Of a stretch of DNA of 64,000 bases, positions 42,656-50,729 are shown in pieces. The notes beneath the pieces were generated by a model. The model was not told the origin of the DNA. It saw only the letters and a program-made list of their open reading frames with translations, and did not search any database. Origin of the DNA: JAUPVO01 sp964420875. Its GTDB lineage: Bacteria > Patescibacteriota > Minisyncoccia > Phycocordibacterales > UBA5272. Made by a program: the position numbers and the translations under genes. Position 1 is the stretch's first letter. Each line of letters begins with the position of its first letter. The stretch lies in assembly GCA_964420875.1 (NCBI GenBank), contig CAYQUK010000001.1, positions 62,001-126,000 on the forward strand, written 5' to 3'.

Positions 42656-42684
42656 TTGACACAGTTTTTATTTAAATGTAGTAT
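42656..42684 (+). promoter_or_regulatory. Promoter of the peptidoglycan-binding protein gene
   Basis: TTGACA (42656-42661), a 17-base spacer and TAGTAT (42679-42684). The ATG at 42693 is eight bases after the -10, so even this strong promoter gives a leaderless transcript. Confidence 0.78.
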
Positions 42685-42692
42685 GCAGATAT

Positions 42693-43562
42693 ATGAAAAG
42701 ATTATTTGCTTTATTTGCCATAGTTTCTATATCTAGTCAGGCTGTTTTTGCCTTATCTATTTACCCACCATACAATGGTAATGGTGATTATGATACTAAT
42801 CCAGTGCAATCTGCTACTTGTTACAACCTCTCATACAATATGAGAAAAGGTGATAAGGATAGTACTGTTGGTGGCGAAGTATCAAAACTTCAAGAGGCCA
42901 TGAATCAGCTTGGGTATATGTCTCAGGATCCTACAGGATTTTTCGGTAATGCGACATTTAATGCTGTTAGAAGTTTCCAGTCTGCAAATAATCTTTCTGC
43001 TACGGGGTACTTTGGAAATCTAACTCGTGCTGCTCTACAATCCAGAACATGTGGAACAATCAACAACCCAGTTTATCCAACAACTACATGTGCGTTGTAT
43101 ACAACATATATTTCTAACTCATGCATATGTCCTACAGGTTACTATGCTATGTACACAATACCTGGAAGCAGTGCATTTTCATGCCAAAACGGTACAGGGT
43201 ATAATCCTGGCAACAACAATGGGACAATCTCTTGTAATCTAAATACTATTTACACTACTAACTCATGTGTATGTCCATCTGGATATACTGCTATGACTTA
43301 TGGATCAGGTACATTTATGTGCCAAAGCTATAACGGAGGATACAATAATAATCCAAATTATAACGATTGTAATTACTATGGAAATTGTAATTATAACAAT
43401 GGAAATCAATACAATAACATCTGTGCAGTAGGTGAGAATGTTCAAGTCGACCTATCTCGCTGTACCTGTCCGGCCGGTTACACTGCTGTACAATATCAGA
43501 CATTTGCATATGATGGCACACAGCCAGGAATGTGTAGATATCAAGGTTGGTACAACTACTAG
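42693..43562 (+). CDS. Secreted peptidoglycan-binding protein with cysteine-rich repeats
   Basis: 289 residues. A signal peptide (LFALFAIVSISSQAVFA, cut near residue 20) is followed by a PG_binding_1 domain (VSKLQEAMNQLGYM then VRSFQSANNLSATGYFGNLT, about 64-115) that should bind the cell wall. After it come three Cys-rich repeats of the form C-x-CP-x-GY (CICPTGYYAM, CVCPSGYTAM, CTCPAGYTAV), separated by Asn/Gly/Tyr-rich stretches. The cysteines likely pair outside the cell. It sits inside the ATP synthase cluster with its own promoter and a strong palindromic terminator, which suggests insertion. Confidence 0.88.
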   Translation: MKRLFALFAIVSISSQAVFALSIYPPYNGNGDYDTNPVQSATCYNLSYNMRKGDKDSTVGGEVSKLQEAMNQLGYMSQDPTGFFGNATFNAVRSFQSANNLSATGYFGNLTRAALQSRTCGTINNPVYPTTTCALYTTYISNSCICPTGYYAMYTIPGSSAFSCQNGTGYNPGNNNGTISCNLNTIYTTNSCVCPSGYTAMTYGSGTFMCQSYNGGYNNNPNYNDCNYYGNCNYNNGNQYNNICAVGENVQVDLSRCTCPAGYTAVQYQTFAYDGTQPGMCRYQGWYNY

Positions 43563-43573
43563 TTTCAAAATAA

Positions 43574-43615
43574 ATAACATAAAAGCCACTCGCTAGCGAG
43601 TGGCTTTTATGTTAT
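43574..43615. terminator. Perfect 42-bp palindrome, terminator overlapping the atpD -10
   Basis: The left half (43574-43594, reading from ATAACATAAAAGCC to CTCGCT) is exactly the reverse complement of the right half (43595-43615), with no loop bases. It ends the peptidoglycan-binding gene and reaches into TATAAT (43613-43618) of atpD. Confidence 0.85.
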
Positions 43616-43618
43616 AAT
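43613..43618 (+). promoter_or_regulatory. -10 of atpD-atpC
   Basis: TATAAT lies 19 bases before ATG 43638, giving a short leader without a Shine-Dalgarno site. Beta and epsilon therefore have their own promoter. Confidence 0.6.
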
Positions 43619-43637
43619 ATCTCGGTAAAATTAACTT

Positions 43638-45017
43638 ATGAACACAGGAAAAATCACACAAATCATCGGTCCAGTAATAGACATTTCTTTCGAAGGTCAC
43701 TTGCCAGCAATCAAAAACGCGCTCACAGTACAAAATGGTAAAGAGGTAGTAGTGCTAGAGGTTGCTCAGCATTTGGGATTGTCTGAGGTGCGCGCTATTG
43801 CTATGTCTACTACTGATGGGTTGGCTCGTGGTACTGAGGTGATAGATACCGGAACTTCTATTAGTGTTCCAGTTGGAAAAGAAGTACTAGGCAGAATGTT
43901 TGATGTGGTTGGTAACCCAATAGATAACAAAGGTAAAGTAGATGCAAAAAAGTTCTACTCTATACATCGTGAGGCGCCAAAGTTTGAAGATCAATCTACA
44001 AAAGCAGAAGTGTTAGAGACTGGAATCAAAGTTATCGATCTGATCTGTCCATTTCTAAAAGGTGGTAAGGTCGGACTATTTGGTGGAGCTGGTGTGGGTA
44101 AGACTGTTATCATCCAAGAGTTGATACGTAACATCGCCGCAGAGCATGGTGGATACTCGATATTTGCTGGAGTAGGAGAGAGATCTCGTGAAGGTAATGA
44201 TCTGTACAGAGAAATGGAGGAGTCGGGAGTATTGGACAAGACTACACTCGTTTTCGGTCAAATGAATGAGCCACCAGGAGCCCGCGCTCGTGTTGCATTG
44301 TCAGCTCTATCAATGGCGGAGTATTTCCGTGATGAGGAGAACAAAGACGTTCTGATGTTCGTGGACAATATCTTCCGCTTTACTCAAGCTGGATCAGAGA
44401 TATCGGCGCTACTTGGTCGTATGCCATCAGCTGTAGGGTATCAGCCAACACTAGCTACTGAGATGGGTCAATTACAAGAGCGTATCACCAGTACTAAAAA
44501 TGGGTCCATCACATCAGTACAGGCAGTGTATGTACCAGCAGACGACCTTACTGACCCAGCTCCTGCGACAACTTTTGCTCATCTTGACTCAACGGTTACT
44601 CTTTCTCGCCCACTCTCAGAGCTAGGTATTTATCCAGCTGTAGACCCGCTCGACTCAACATCAACAATATTGTCTCCAGAGATAGTAGGTGAGGAGCATT
44701 ATAATGTTGCTCGTGGTGTACAGAAGATTCTGCAGAGATACAAAGATTTGCAAGACATCATCGCCATCCTAGGTATGGATGAGTTGTCAGATGAAGACAA
44801 GAAAACTGTGTCACGCGCTCGCAAGATACAAAAGTTCCTCTCTCAACCATTTTTCGTTGCTGAGCAGTTCACAGGACGTCCAGGAATGTATGTAAAACTT
44901 GAGGACACAATCAAGTCATTTAAAGAGATACTCGATGGTACTCATGATGATGTGCCAGAGCAGAATTTCTATATGAAGGGAGGTATAGATACAGTTGAAA
45001 AAGTAGCAACAGCATAA
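43638..45017 (+). CDS. atpD: ATP synthase subunit beta
   Basis: 459 residues, full length. P-loop GGAGVGKTVIIQEL near residue 150, GERSREGNDLYREM and VFGQMNEPPGARARVALSAL mark the catalytic site, and PSAVGYQPTLATEMGQLQER follows. It makes ATP at the F1 catalytic sites. It is followed by atpC after two bases. Confidence 0.98.
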   Translation: MNTGKITQIIGPVIDISFEGHLPAIKNALTVQNGKEVVVLEVAQHLGLSEVRAIAMSTTDGLARGTEVIDTGTSISVPVGKEVLGRMFDVVGNPIDNKGKVDAKKFYSIHREAPKFEDQSTKAEVLETGIKVIDLICPFLKGGKVGLFGGAGVGKTVIIQELIRNIAAEHGGYSIFAGVGERSREGNDLYREMEESGVLDKTTLVFGQMNEPPGARARVALSALSMAEYFRDEENKDVLMFVDNIFRFTQAGSEISALLGRMPSAVGYQPTLATEMGQLQERITSTKNGSITSVQAVYVPADDLTDPAPATTFAHLDSTVTLSRPLSELGIYPAVDPLDSTSTILSPEIVGEEHYNVARGVQKILQRYKDLQDIIAILGMDELSDEDKKTVSRARKIQKFLSQPFFVAEQFTGRPGMYVKLEDTIKSFKEILDGTHDDVPEQNFYMKGGIDTVEKVATA

Positions 45018-45019
45018 TA

Positions 45020-45430
45020 ATGATACATCTCTACATAGCAACGCCAGAGGCGAAAATATTTGATGGAGAGGTGGACAGGGTTACTCTTCCTAGTTCGTCT
45101 GGGACTATTAGTGTTTTAGCTGGTCATGAGCCGATAATGTCGACGATACTTTTTGGTGAGATACGTTTTAATCGCGGTACAGATGAGGAGGTATTTGCGG
45201 CTTATAACGGAGTGATAAATATTGAAAACAATAAAGGTCACACTCGTGTCTCGGTGTTACTCGAGCACAATGAAAATGTTAAAAATATTGACATAGAAAA
45301 AGCCAACGCAGCTCTCGAGCGCGCAAAAGAGCTAAAGACTATGAAAATGGACGATTTGTCGCTCGACAGCAACAGTACATTGATGCGTGAACTCAATAGG
45401 GTTAGACTTGCCAAAAAGTATAATCGTTAA
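45020..45430 (+). CDS. atpC: ATP synthase subunit epsilon
   Basis: 136 residues. The N-terminal beta-sandwich (LYIATPEAKIFDGEVDRVTL, GTISVLAGHEPIMSTIL) is typical; the C-terminal helices are longer and charged. It regulates rotation and couples gamma to the c-ring. It ends the cluster; serS follows. Confidence 0.94.
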   Translation: MIHLYIATPEAKIFDGEVDRVTLPSSSGTISVLAGHEPIMSTILFGEIRFNRGTDEEVFAAYNGVINIENNKGHTRVSVLLEHNENVKNIDIEKANAALERAKELKTMKMDDLSLDSNSTLMRELNRVRLAKKYNR

Positions 45431-45445
45431 TACACTGTACAGACT

Positions 45446-46708
45446 ATGCTAGATATCAAATTCATCCGTGAGAATAGTGAGATTATTAAAACAGCTGCCA
45501 TTAAAAAGAAGTTAAAATTTGATGTTGATGCTCTGGTAAATCTAGACAATCAAAGACTAGAAATAATGAAGCGTGCCGAGGAATTGAGAGCAAAGCAAAG
45601 TGGAGCTAGTGAGCAAATACAAAAGTCTGCCGGTGATGAGCGTAATGCCTTGTTGGAGTCAATGAAAGTTGTTAAAGACGAACTTAAAAAAGAGGAAGAG
45701 GCGCTAGAGGTCATAATGAAAGATTGGCGTGCGTTGATGCTGGCTGTACCAAATATCCCAGACATGAGTGTGCCAGATGGAGAGAGTGATGCTGATAATG
45801 TAGAGGTTAAAAAATGGGGAGAGATAAAAACTTTTGACTTCAAGGTCCGTGATCATATTGAAATAATGGAGATGGGTGACATGGTTGATTTTGAGCGCGG
45901 CACAAAGACTTCTGGATTTCGTGGATACTTTTTGAAAAACGATGCAGCACTACTAGAGATGGCAGTATGGCAATATGTAATGCAAAAGTGGAATAAGAAA
46001 GGGTTTACTCCAATGATAGTGCCGTCAATGGTAAAGCGTGAGACACTACTTGGATCTGGATATTTACCACAAGGTGAAGATGATTTGTATAAAGATGGAG
46101 ATGATTATTTATCTGGTACTGGTGAGGTAGCAACTATGTTTTACCATTCAGGAGAGGTTATGGATGTTCCGCAACTACCAAAGAAATACTTGGCATTTTC
46201 AACATGTTTTCGCAAGGAGGCTGGCAGCCATGGTAAAGATGTGAAGGGGCTGGTCCGTGTGCATGAGTTCTACAAACTTGAACAAGTGATACTTTGCGAG
46301 GCATCTCATGAGAAGTCAGTAGAGCATCATGAGGAGCTACTACGTAACGCAGAGGAGATGATGGAGGAGCTGGGTATACCGTATCACACTGTTGTGAACT
46401 GTGGAGCGGATTTAGGATTGGGTCAAGTTAAAAAATATGACATCGAGGCCTGGATGCCAAGTCAAAATAAATATCGTGAGACACATAGCTGTAGTTATTT
46501 CCACGACTTCCAAACTAGACGCCTCAATATCAGATACAAAGATACTGACGGAAAGATGAGGTTTGCTCATTCTCTAAACAACACAGCTGCAGCTACACCA
46601 CGCCTTATCACTGCTATTATTGAAAATTATCAAAATGCTGACGGTACAGTAACGGTACCAGAAGTCTTAATACCTTATGTGGGCAAAACACTTCTCGGTA
46701 GACCTTAA
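45446..46708 (+). CDS. serS: Seryl-tRNA synthetase
   Basis: 420 residues. An N-terminal coiled-coil arm (residues 1-110) is followed by the class II core with motif 2 (FSTCFRKEAGSHGKDVKGLVR) and motif 3 (HSLNNTAAATPRLITAIIEN). It charges tRNA-Ser. TACACT (45431-45436) lies nine bases before the ATG. Its last 32 bases overlap the next gene. Confidence 0.97.
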   Translation: MLDIKFIRENSEIIKTAAIKKKLKFDVDALVNLDNQRLEIMKRAEELRAKQSGASEQIQKSAGDERNALLESMKVVKDELKKEEEALEVIMKDWRALMLAVPNIPDMSVPDGESDADNVEVKKWGEIKTFDFKVRDHIEIMEMGDMVDFERGTKTSGFRGYFLKNDAALLEMAVWQYVMQKWNKKGFTPMIVPSMVKRETLLGSGYLPQGEDDLYKDGDDYLSGTGEVATMFYHSGEVMDVPQLPKKYLAFSTCFRKEAGSHGKDVKGLVRVHEFYKLEQVILCEASHEKSVEHHEELLRNAEEMMEELGIPYHTVVNCGADLGLGQVKKYDIEAWMPSQNKYRETHSCSYFHDFQTRRLNIRYKDTDGKMRFAHSLNNTAAATPRLITAIIENYQNADGTVTVPEVLIPYVGKTLLGRP

Positions 46709-47216
46709 GTGGTTAAAAAAGGTTTTAATATTTTCTACTATTTTTGCAGTACTGGCAACAGGTATTTTGCTAGGCTTAAAATGGGACAGAATAGTCTATC
46801 CAAACTCTTTTAAAGAAATAGAAAAAGACGTCATCACTCCGGGCTTGTCAGCTAGTACAACACTATCAAAATCAGATAGGATAATAATTCAAAATGTTTT
46901 TGAGTTACTCGAAAGTAAAAAATTGGTAATAGGTGACATACATGTTGATGAATGGAGAGATGTATATGTTGACACTGATCTGGCTCAAATTATTTTTAGT
47001 TTAAAAACAGAAAATCAGAAAATAATAAATACTTTGATTACGATAATAGATAATAAGATTTTTCAGATCAGTCAGAAAAATCCAGAAAATATGTTAGAGT
47101 ATATCGATATACGTTTTGGTAATAAGGTATTTTATAAGTATAAAAATGGAAAACACATTTCAGCTACAACAACCGAAAGTAACATTTTGGAACAAAGTAC
47201 AACAACAGGCCGTTAA
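46677..47216 (+). CDS. FtsQ-like membrane-anchored protein
   Basis: 179 residues. An N-terminal membrane helix (VLIFSTIFAVLATGILLGL, about 16-34) is followed by a beta-rich extracytoplasmic domain with ENMLEYIDIRFGNKVFYKYK near 145, which resembles the end of the FtsQ/DivIB beta domain that helps assemble the division machine. The POTRA domain is missing or unrecognisable, so I am not certain of the family. The start at 46677 overlaps serS by 32 bases. Its own 3' end overlaps the dus gene by 71 bases. Confidence 0.5.
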   Translation: MWAKHFSVDLKWLKKVLIFSTIFAVLATGILLGLKWDRIVYPNSFKEIEKDVITPGLSASTTLSKSDRIIIQNVFELLESKKLVIGDIHVDEWRDVYVDTDLAQIIFSLKTENQKIINTLITIIDNKIFQISQKNPENMLEYIDIRFGNKVFYKYKNGKHISATTTESNILEQSTTTGR

Positions 47217-48174
47217 TGAGGACAGGCCTATTGTCGTATTGGCCCCCATGGCGGACGTGACAGATGTGGTGTTCAGACAAATGATAAGTAAATACAGCCG
47301 CACGGGACAAGTTGGTGGTGGGCCGGATGTGATGTGGACAGAGTTCGTATCTGCTGATGGGCTGTGTAGTCCAGGGAGAGAGGTGTTAAAACGAGATCTG
47401 GAGTATGCAGAAATAGAGAGGCCAGTGGTGGCTCAGCTGTTTACTTCTAATCCAGAAAATATGCACAATGCTGTAAAGTATTGTCGTGAGCTCGGTTTTG
47501 ATGGAGTGGACATTAATATGGGTTGTCCTGTAGACATTATTGGCAATCAAGGTGCAGGAGCTAAACTTATAACCACTCCAGAGCTAGCCGTGAGGCTGAT
47601 ACGCGCAGCACAGTCTGCTGCAGGTGACATGCCCATAACTGTGAAGACTAGAATAGGGTGGAACAAAGTGGAGTACAAAGAGTGGCTCGGGGCAATATTA
47701 AAATGTGATCTACCGGTACTGACTGTGCATTTGCGTACCAGAAAAGAAATGTCACTGGTTGACGCTCATTGGGAGCTGGCGAGTGAGATTGGGGATTTTA
47801 TAAAATCAGTATCACCAAACACTATATATATTGCAAATGGAGATGTAAAAGACTTGGCAGATGCAAAATCAAAATGGGAAAATCATAATATAGATGGAGT
47901 TATGATTGGGCGAGGAGTTTTCGGTTCACCGTGGCTTTTTGATTGGAATGGCGCAGTGCCAGATTTAAAACAAAAACTACAAATAATGCTCGAGCATACA
48001 AAATTGTACGAGGAGATGCTTGGGGATATAAAAAGCTTCTCAGTTATGAAAAAGCATTATAAAGCCTATGTAAATGGCTTTGCCGGCGCAAAGGAATTGC
48101 GTGAAAAACTATTCGAGTGTAAAGATTATGGAGAAGTGTTACAATGTACCAATGAGTTTTTATCGAAAATATAG
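47146..48174 (+). CDS. tRNA-dihydrouridine synthase
   Basis: 342 residues from ATG 47146, chosen because TATAAG (47133-47138) lies seven bases upstream. The FMN-binding barrel opens LAPMADVTDVVFRQM; catalytic Cys is in GCPVDIIGNQGAGAKLI near 126; TVKTRIGWN and GDVKDLADAK continue the barrel, and GRGVFGSPWLF binds phosphate. It reduces uridines in the tRNA D-loop. The start lies inside the previous gene, and the dnaX start lies inside this one. Confidence 0.93.
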   Translation: MENTFQLQQPKVTFWNKVQQQAVNEDRPIVVLAPMADVTDVVFRQMISKYSRTGQVGGGPDVMWTEFVSADGLCSPGREVLKRDLEYAEIERPVVAQLFTSNPENMHNAVKYCRELGFDGVDINMGCPVDIIGNQGAGAKLITTPELAVRLIRAAQSAAGDMPITVKTRIGWNKVEYKEWLGAILKCDLPVLTVHLRTRKEMSLVDAHWELASEIGDFIKSVSPNTIYIANGDVKDLADAKSKWENHNIDGVMIGRGVFGSPWLFDWNGAVPDLKQKLQIMLEHTKLYEEMLGDIKSFSVMKKHYKAYVNGFAGAKELREKLFECKDYGEVLQCTNEFLSKI

Positions 48175-49132
48175 ACCAACAAATTTTGATGAAGTATTGG
48201 GGCAAAATGCTGCCGTCGCGACACTGCAATCAATAGCAAAAACAGAAAATATTCCCCATGCCTATATATTTTGTGGAGGGCATGGTACAGGTAAAACCAG
48301 TATCGCCAGGATATTTGCAAAGGCTCTCGGGACTGACAGTCAGGATATATATGAGATGGACGCGGCGAGCAATAGAGGTATAGATGAGGCTCGCGATTTG
48401 CGTGAGGCGATACACACCATGCCAGTATTTTCAAAATACAAAGTTTACATTTTGGACGAGGCACATATGTTAACAAAAGAGGCCAGTAATGCACTGCTGA
48501 AAACTCTAGAGGAGCCACCATCACATATTATTTTTATACTTTGTACTACTGATGCTGACAAGTTACTTTCTACCATTCGTTCTCGTTGTCAGATCATCGA
48601 TTTTAAACGTGCCACTCACGAAGATCTTGTAAAACAGATAACACACGTTGCAAAGCAAGAGAAAATAAAAATAGACAAAGAGTCAGTCTCACTAATAGCA
48701 AGCAAGAGTAACAGATCATTTCGTGATGCGCTCAGCAATCTGGAGACTGTGGTGCATGGTATAGGTGAGGATATAAATTTTGATAGTGTAAAAGACTTTT
48801 TCAAAGTTGGGAATCAAGAGGGTGTATTAAAAGTTCTTGATGCTGTACATGAAAAAAATATAAAAAGTGTTTTTGAGATATTGGAGCAATTAGAAATCGG
48901 GGATGGATTTTACGATGAGATACTCGAGACTTTGCGTCAGGGTATGCTGGTAAGACAAAAAGTAGCAAAAGACGTAGAGGTGGATTTTGCTGACTTTGTT
49001 GCTGCTCACGACACATTGTTCACTGCTAAAAATTTACTTTTCCTGTTAGAAAAGAAACCTATTTTTGAATTCACAAAAGAAAAAAAGACTGCCGTGATGG
49101 CAGCCCTTGGAGCGATGGTGGAGCAGGGTTAA
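48152..49132 (+). CDS. dnaX: DNA polymerase III gamma/tau-like subunit, short form
   Basis: 326 residues from ATG 48152, six bases after TACAAT (48140-48145). MSFYRKYRPTNFDEVLGQ opens the clamp-loader ATPase; Walker A is CGGHGTGKTSIARIFAKAL and Walker B VYILDEAHML, with the arginine finger in LLSTIRSRCQ. The cysteine zinc module after Walker A of E. coli DnaX is missing, and there is no tau C-terminal part. It loads the sliding clamp. The promoter and first 23 bases lie within the dus gene. Confidence 0.92.
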   Translation: MSFYRKYRPTNFDEVLGQNAAVATLQSIAKTENIPHAYIFCGGHGTGKTSIARIFAKALGTDSQDIYEMDAASNRGIDEARDLREAIHTMPVFSKYKVYILDEAHMLTKEASNALLKTLEEPPSHIIFILCTTDADKLLSTIRSRCQIIDFKRATHEDLVKQITHVAKQEKIKIDKESVSLIASKSNRSFRDALSNLETVVHGIGEDINFDSVKDFFKVGNQEGVLKVLDAVHEKNIKSVFEILEQLEIGDGFYDEILETLRQGMLVRQKVAKDVEVDFADFVAAHDTLFTAKNLLFLLEKKPIFEFTKEKKTAVMAALGAMVEQG

Positions 49133-49347
49133 GCTTTGACGGCGAATGCAGCGTCTATCCTTGCGATTTGTTCTCGTTTAACGGTTTCGTCAGTACACCT
49201 TTCCAGATGTTTTTTAACGTCACCCGCAAGTTTTTTTGCCGCATCAATGTATATCTTGTTCCCAGACCCTAAGTATTTGTTTATGGTTAAGAGGTGATGG
49301 TCTACCGCCTCTACGGCAAACTCTGGCGTCATTGTTTCGTAAGCCAT
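49129..49347 (-). CDS. Small helical protein, 72 residues, unknown
   Basis: ATG 49347 overlaps the stop of the preceding gene by one base (TGATG) and follows GGGGTGGG, a Shine-Dalgarno-like run. The product is all helix and charged (AVDHHLLTINKYLGSGNKIY, AKKLAGDVKKHLERC). It may partner the preceding protein of similar size. The pair resembles a toxin/antitoxin or structural pair only in size and coupling; no family is recognised. Its stop overlaps the convergent dnaX end by four bases. Confidence 0.55.
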   Translation of the reverse strand: MAYETMTPEFAVEAVDHHLLTINKYLGSGNKIYIDAAKKLAGDVKKHLERCTDETVKREQIARIDAAFAVKA

Positions 49348-49604
49348 CACGCCCACCCCAATATTTTTTGTTCCTGCTTACGCTCAATGGCGAATGCGCG
49401 AACATATTGGAATAGGGCGCCGAGCTCTTCTTCGAAGATAGTCAGCATATCCAGAAGCTCATCCATAAACGCAACTGGGATCTGACATATCAACGCAAAC
49501 AGTTTTTCTTCAAATACTTTTTCGCCTTCATGTGCGATCTCCACAGCATAATCTACAAAGTCCTCAAGACCTTTGCGATCTGCTTCTGTGCAAACTGAAC
49601 TCAT
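49347..49604 (-). CDS. Small helical protein, 85 residues, unknown
   Basis: ATG 49604 is preceded by GGGAGAG, four bases upstream, a clear Shine-Dalgarno site. The protein is helical and acidic (KGLEDFVDYAVEIAHEGEKV, FMDELLDMLTIFEEELGALF). It ends in TGA and is translationally coupled to the downstream partner. With that gene it forms a two-gene unit of the foreign-looking class between dnaX and the bPH2 protein. No family recognised. Confidence 0.55.
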   Translation of the reverse strand: MSSVCTEADRKGLEDFVDYAVEIAHEGEKVFEEKLFALICQIPVAFMDELLDMLTIFEEELGALFQYVRAFAIERKQEQKILGWA

Positions 49605-49642
49605 AAAACTCTCCCTAGTTGACCAAACTTTATAATACCCAT

Positions 49643-50308
49643 CTAGTTACGATTTGTCAAATCATTACCAAATGTTGATCCGCGGCGGACGAGCTCGTGA
49701 GCGAGGGACGCGGCGAGGGTGCGATCGAGAACAGGGAGTAATGTGGTCTGATTGCTGCCTTTTAAATGTGACTCGACTGGCATGTTGTTACTGAGTGATA
49801 TGTCTAGTTTTGATAGACCCATCAAACGGTAGTGATATGGACGCCTGATTTCAACGTTTTGTATTTGATGATAAGCGATAACTATTTCTTTGATTGAAAA
49901 TATACCACGACGCACATGGAATGCATTCTCGGTAAGATGGAATTTGTATTGTCTGTACAATACATAGGCACGCAGATATCCGACAAATGTTATCGAGAAC
50001 GCCACCATTATTATCCATGTCGCCAGCAGTCCTTTTGATAGTTCATTGTACCAGCTGTCACGAAGATATGTATCAGTAGTAGTTTGCAAAGATCCAAAAT
50101 ACATTTCATATACAAATGCAGCCATCAATATGCTTATCAAAACAAACCACTTCCCATAAATAAAAAAGAAAAGCCAGAAAGTTTTGTTGCCAAGTTTGTA
50201 TACGCGCCCCTCTTCTATCTCACTGTAGTCATTACTATTCCTTTTTGCTTCAGGTTTTGATGCCTCCGCATACTCTCTTTCTATTTTTATGGGGATTTGA
50301 TTTATCAT
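49643..50308 (-). CDS. Bacterial PH-domain (bPH2/DUF304-like) membrane protein
   Basis: 221 residues. Two membrane helices (WLFFFIYGKWFVLISILMAA and LATWIIMVAFSITFVGYL) precede a PH-like beta domain (FHLTENAFHVRRGIFSIKEI, IAYHQIQNVEIRRPYHYRLM), the DUF304/YdbT arrangement. The role is unknown. TATACT (minus, 50316-50321) lies seven bases before the ATG, shared back to back with the plus-strand gene at 50334. Confidence 0.82.
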   Translation of the reverse strand: MINQIPIKIEREYAEASKPEAKRNSNDYSEIEEGRVYKLGNKTFWLFFFIYGKWFVLISILMAAFVYEMYFGSLQTTTDTYLRDSWYNELSKGLLATWIIMVAFSITFVGYLRAYVLYRQYKFHLTENAFHVRRGIFSIKEIVIAYHQIQNVEIRRPYHYRLMGLSKLDISLSNNMPVESHLKGSNQTTLLPVLDRTLAASLAHELVRRGSTFGNDLTNRN

Positions 50309-50333
50309 TACATTTAGTATAGCATTACCGATT

Positions 50334-50729
50334 ATGCAAGAAAAAGTATTAGTTTATTTGAAAAGTCATTTTCAGGGTATCGCCACAGCTATATTAGTAT
50401 TAATAGCTATTTTTATAGGTTATGCCTGGGGGAATGGTGATTTTAATGATGTAAAAGATGGGGATATTATGATAGAGGAAGTTGTGGCTACAAGTACAAA
50501 CACAGGAGTTCCTACTTCGACTCCAGTTTCAGATGTTCCAACAGCACCAGTTAAAAAATATGTAGTAACAAAAAAAGCTACAGCATCATCTGCAGCAAGT
50601 ACTACAATAGTCACATCTGACAATATAGCGCCAGTACCAGCAGCTACAACTACATTCCCTTTGTATTTCTTTTACGGAGCAGGAGCAAGCGAGGTGTCAT
50701 CTCCAGCACCAGTTCAAAACAACGACTAG
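50334..50729 (+). CDS. Membrane-anchored Ser/Thr/Ala/Pro-rich protein, 131 residues
   Basis: One membrane helix (IATAILVLIAIFIGYAW, about 16-32) is followed by a low-complexity tail rich in Thr, Ser, Pro and Val, with no cysteine, so it is a likely surface stalk. TAGTAT (50315-50320) overlaps the minus-strand -10 of the PH-domain gene. Its stop overlaps the convergent flavoprotein gene by four bases. No family recognised. Confidence 0.6.
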   Translation: MQEKVLVYLKSHFQGIATAILVLIAIFIGYAWGNGDFNDVKDGDIMIEEVVATSTNTGVPTSTPVSDVPTAPVKKYVVTKKATASSAASTTIVTSDNIAPVPAATTTFPLYFFYGAGASEVSSPAPVQNND

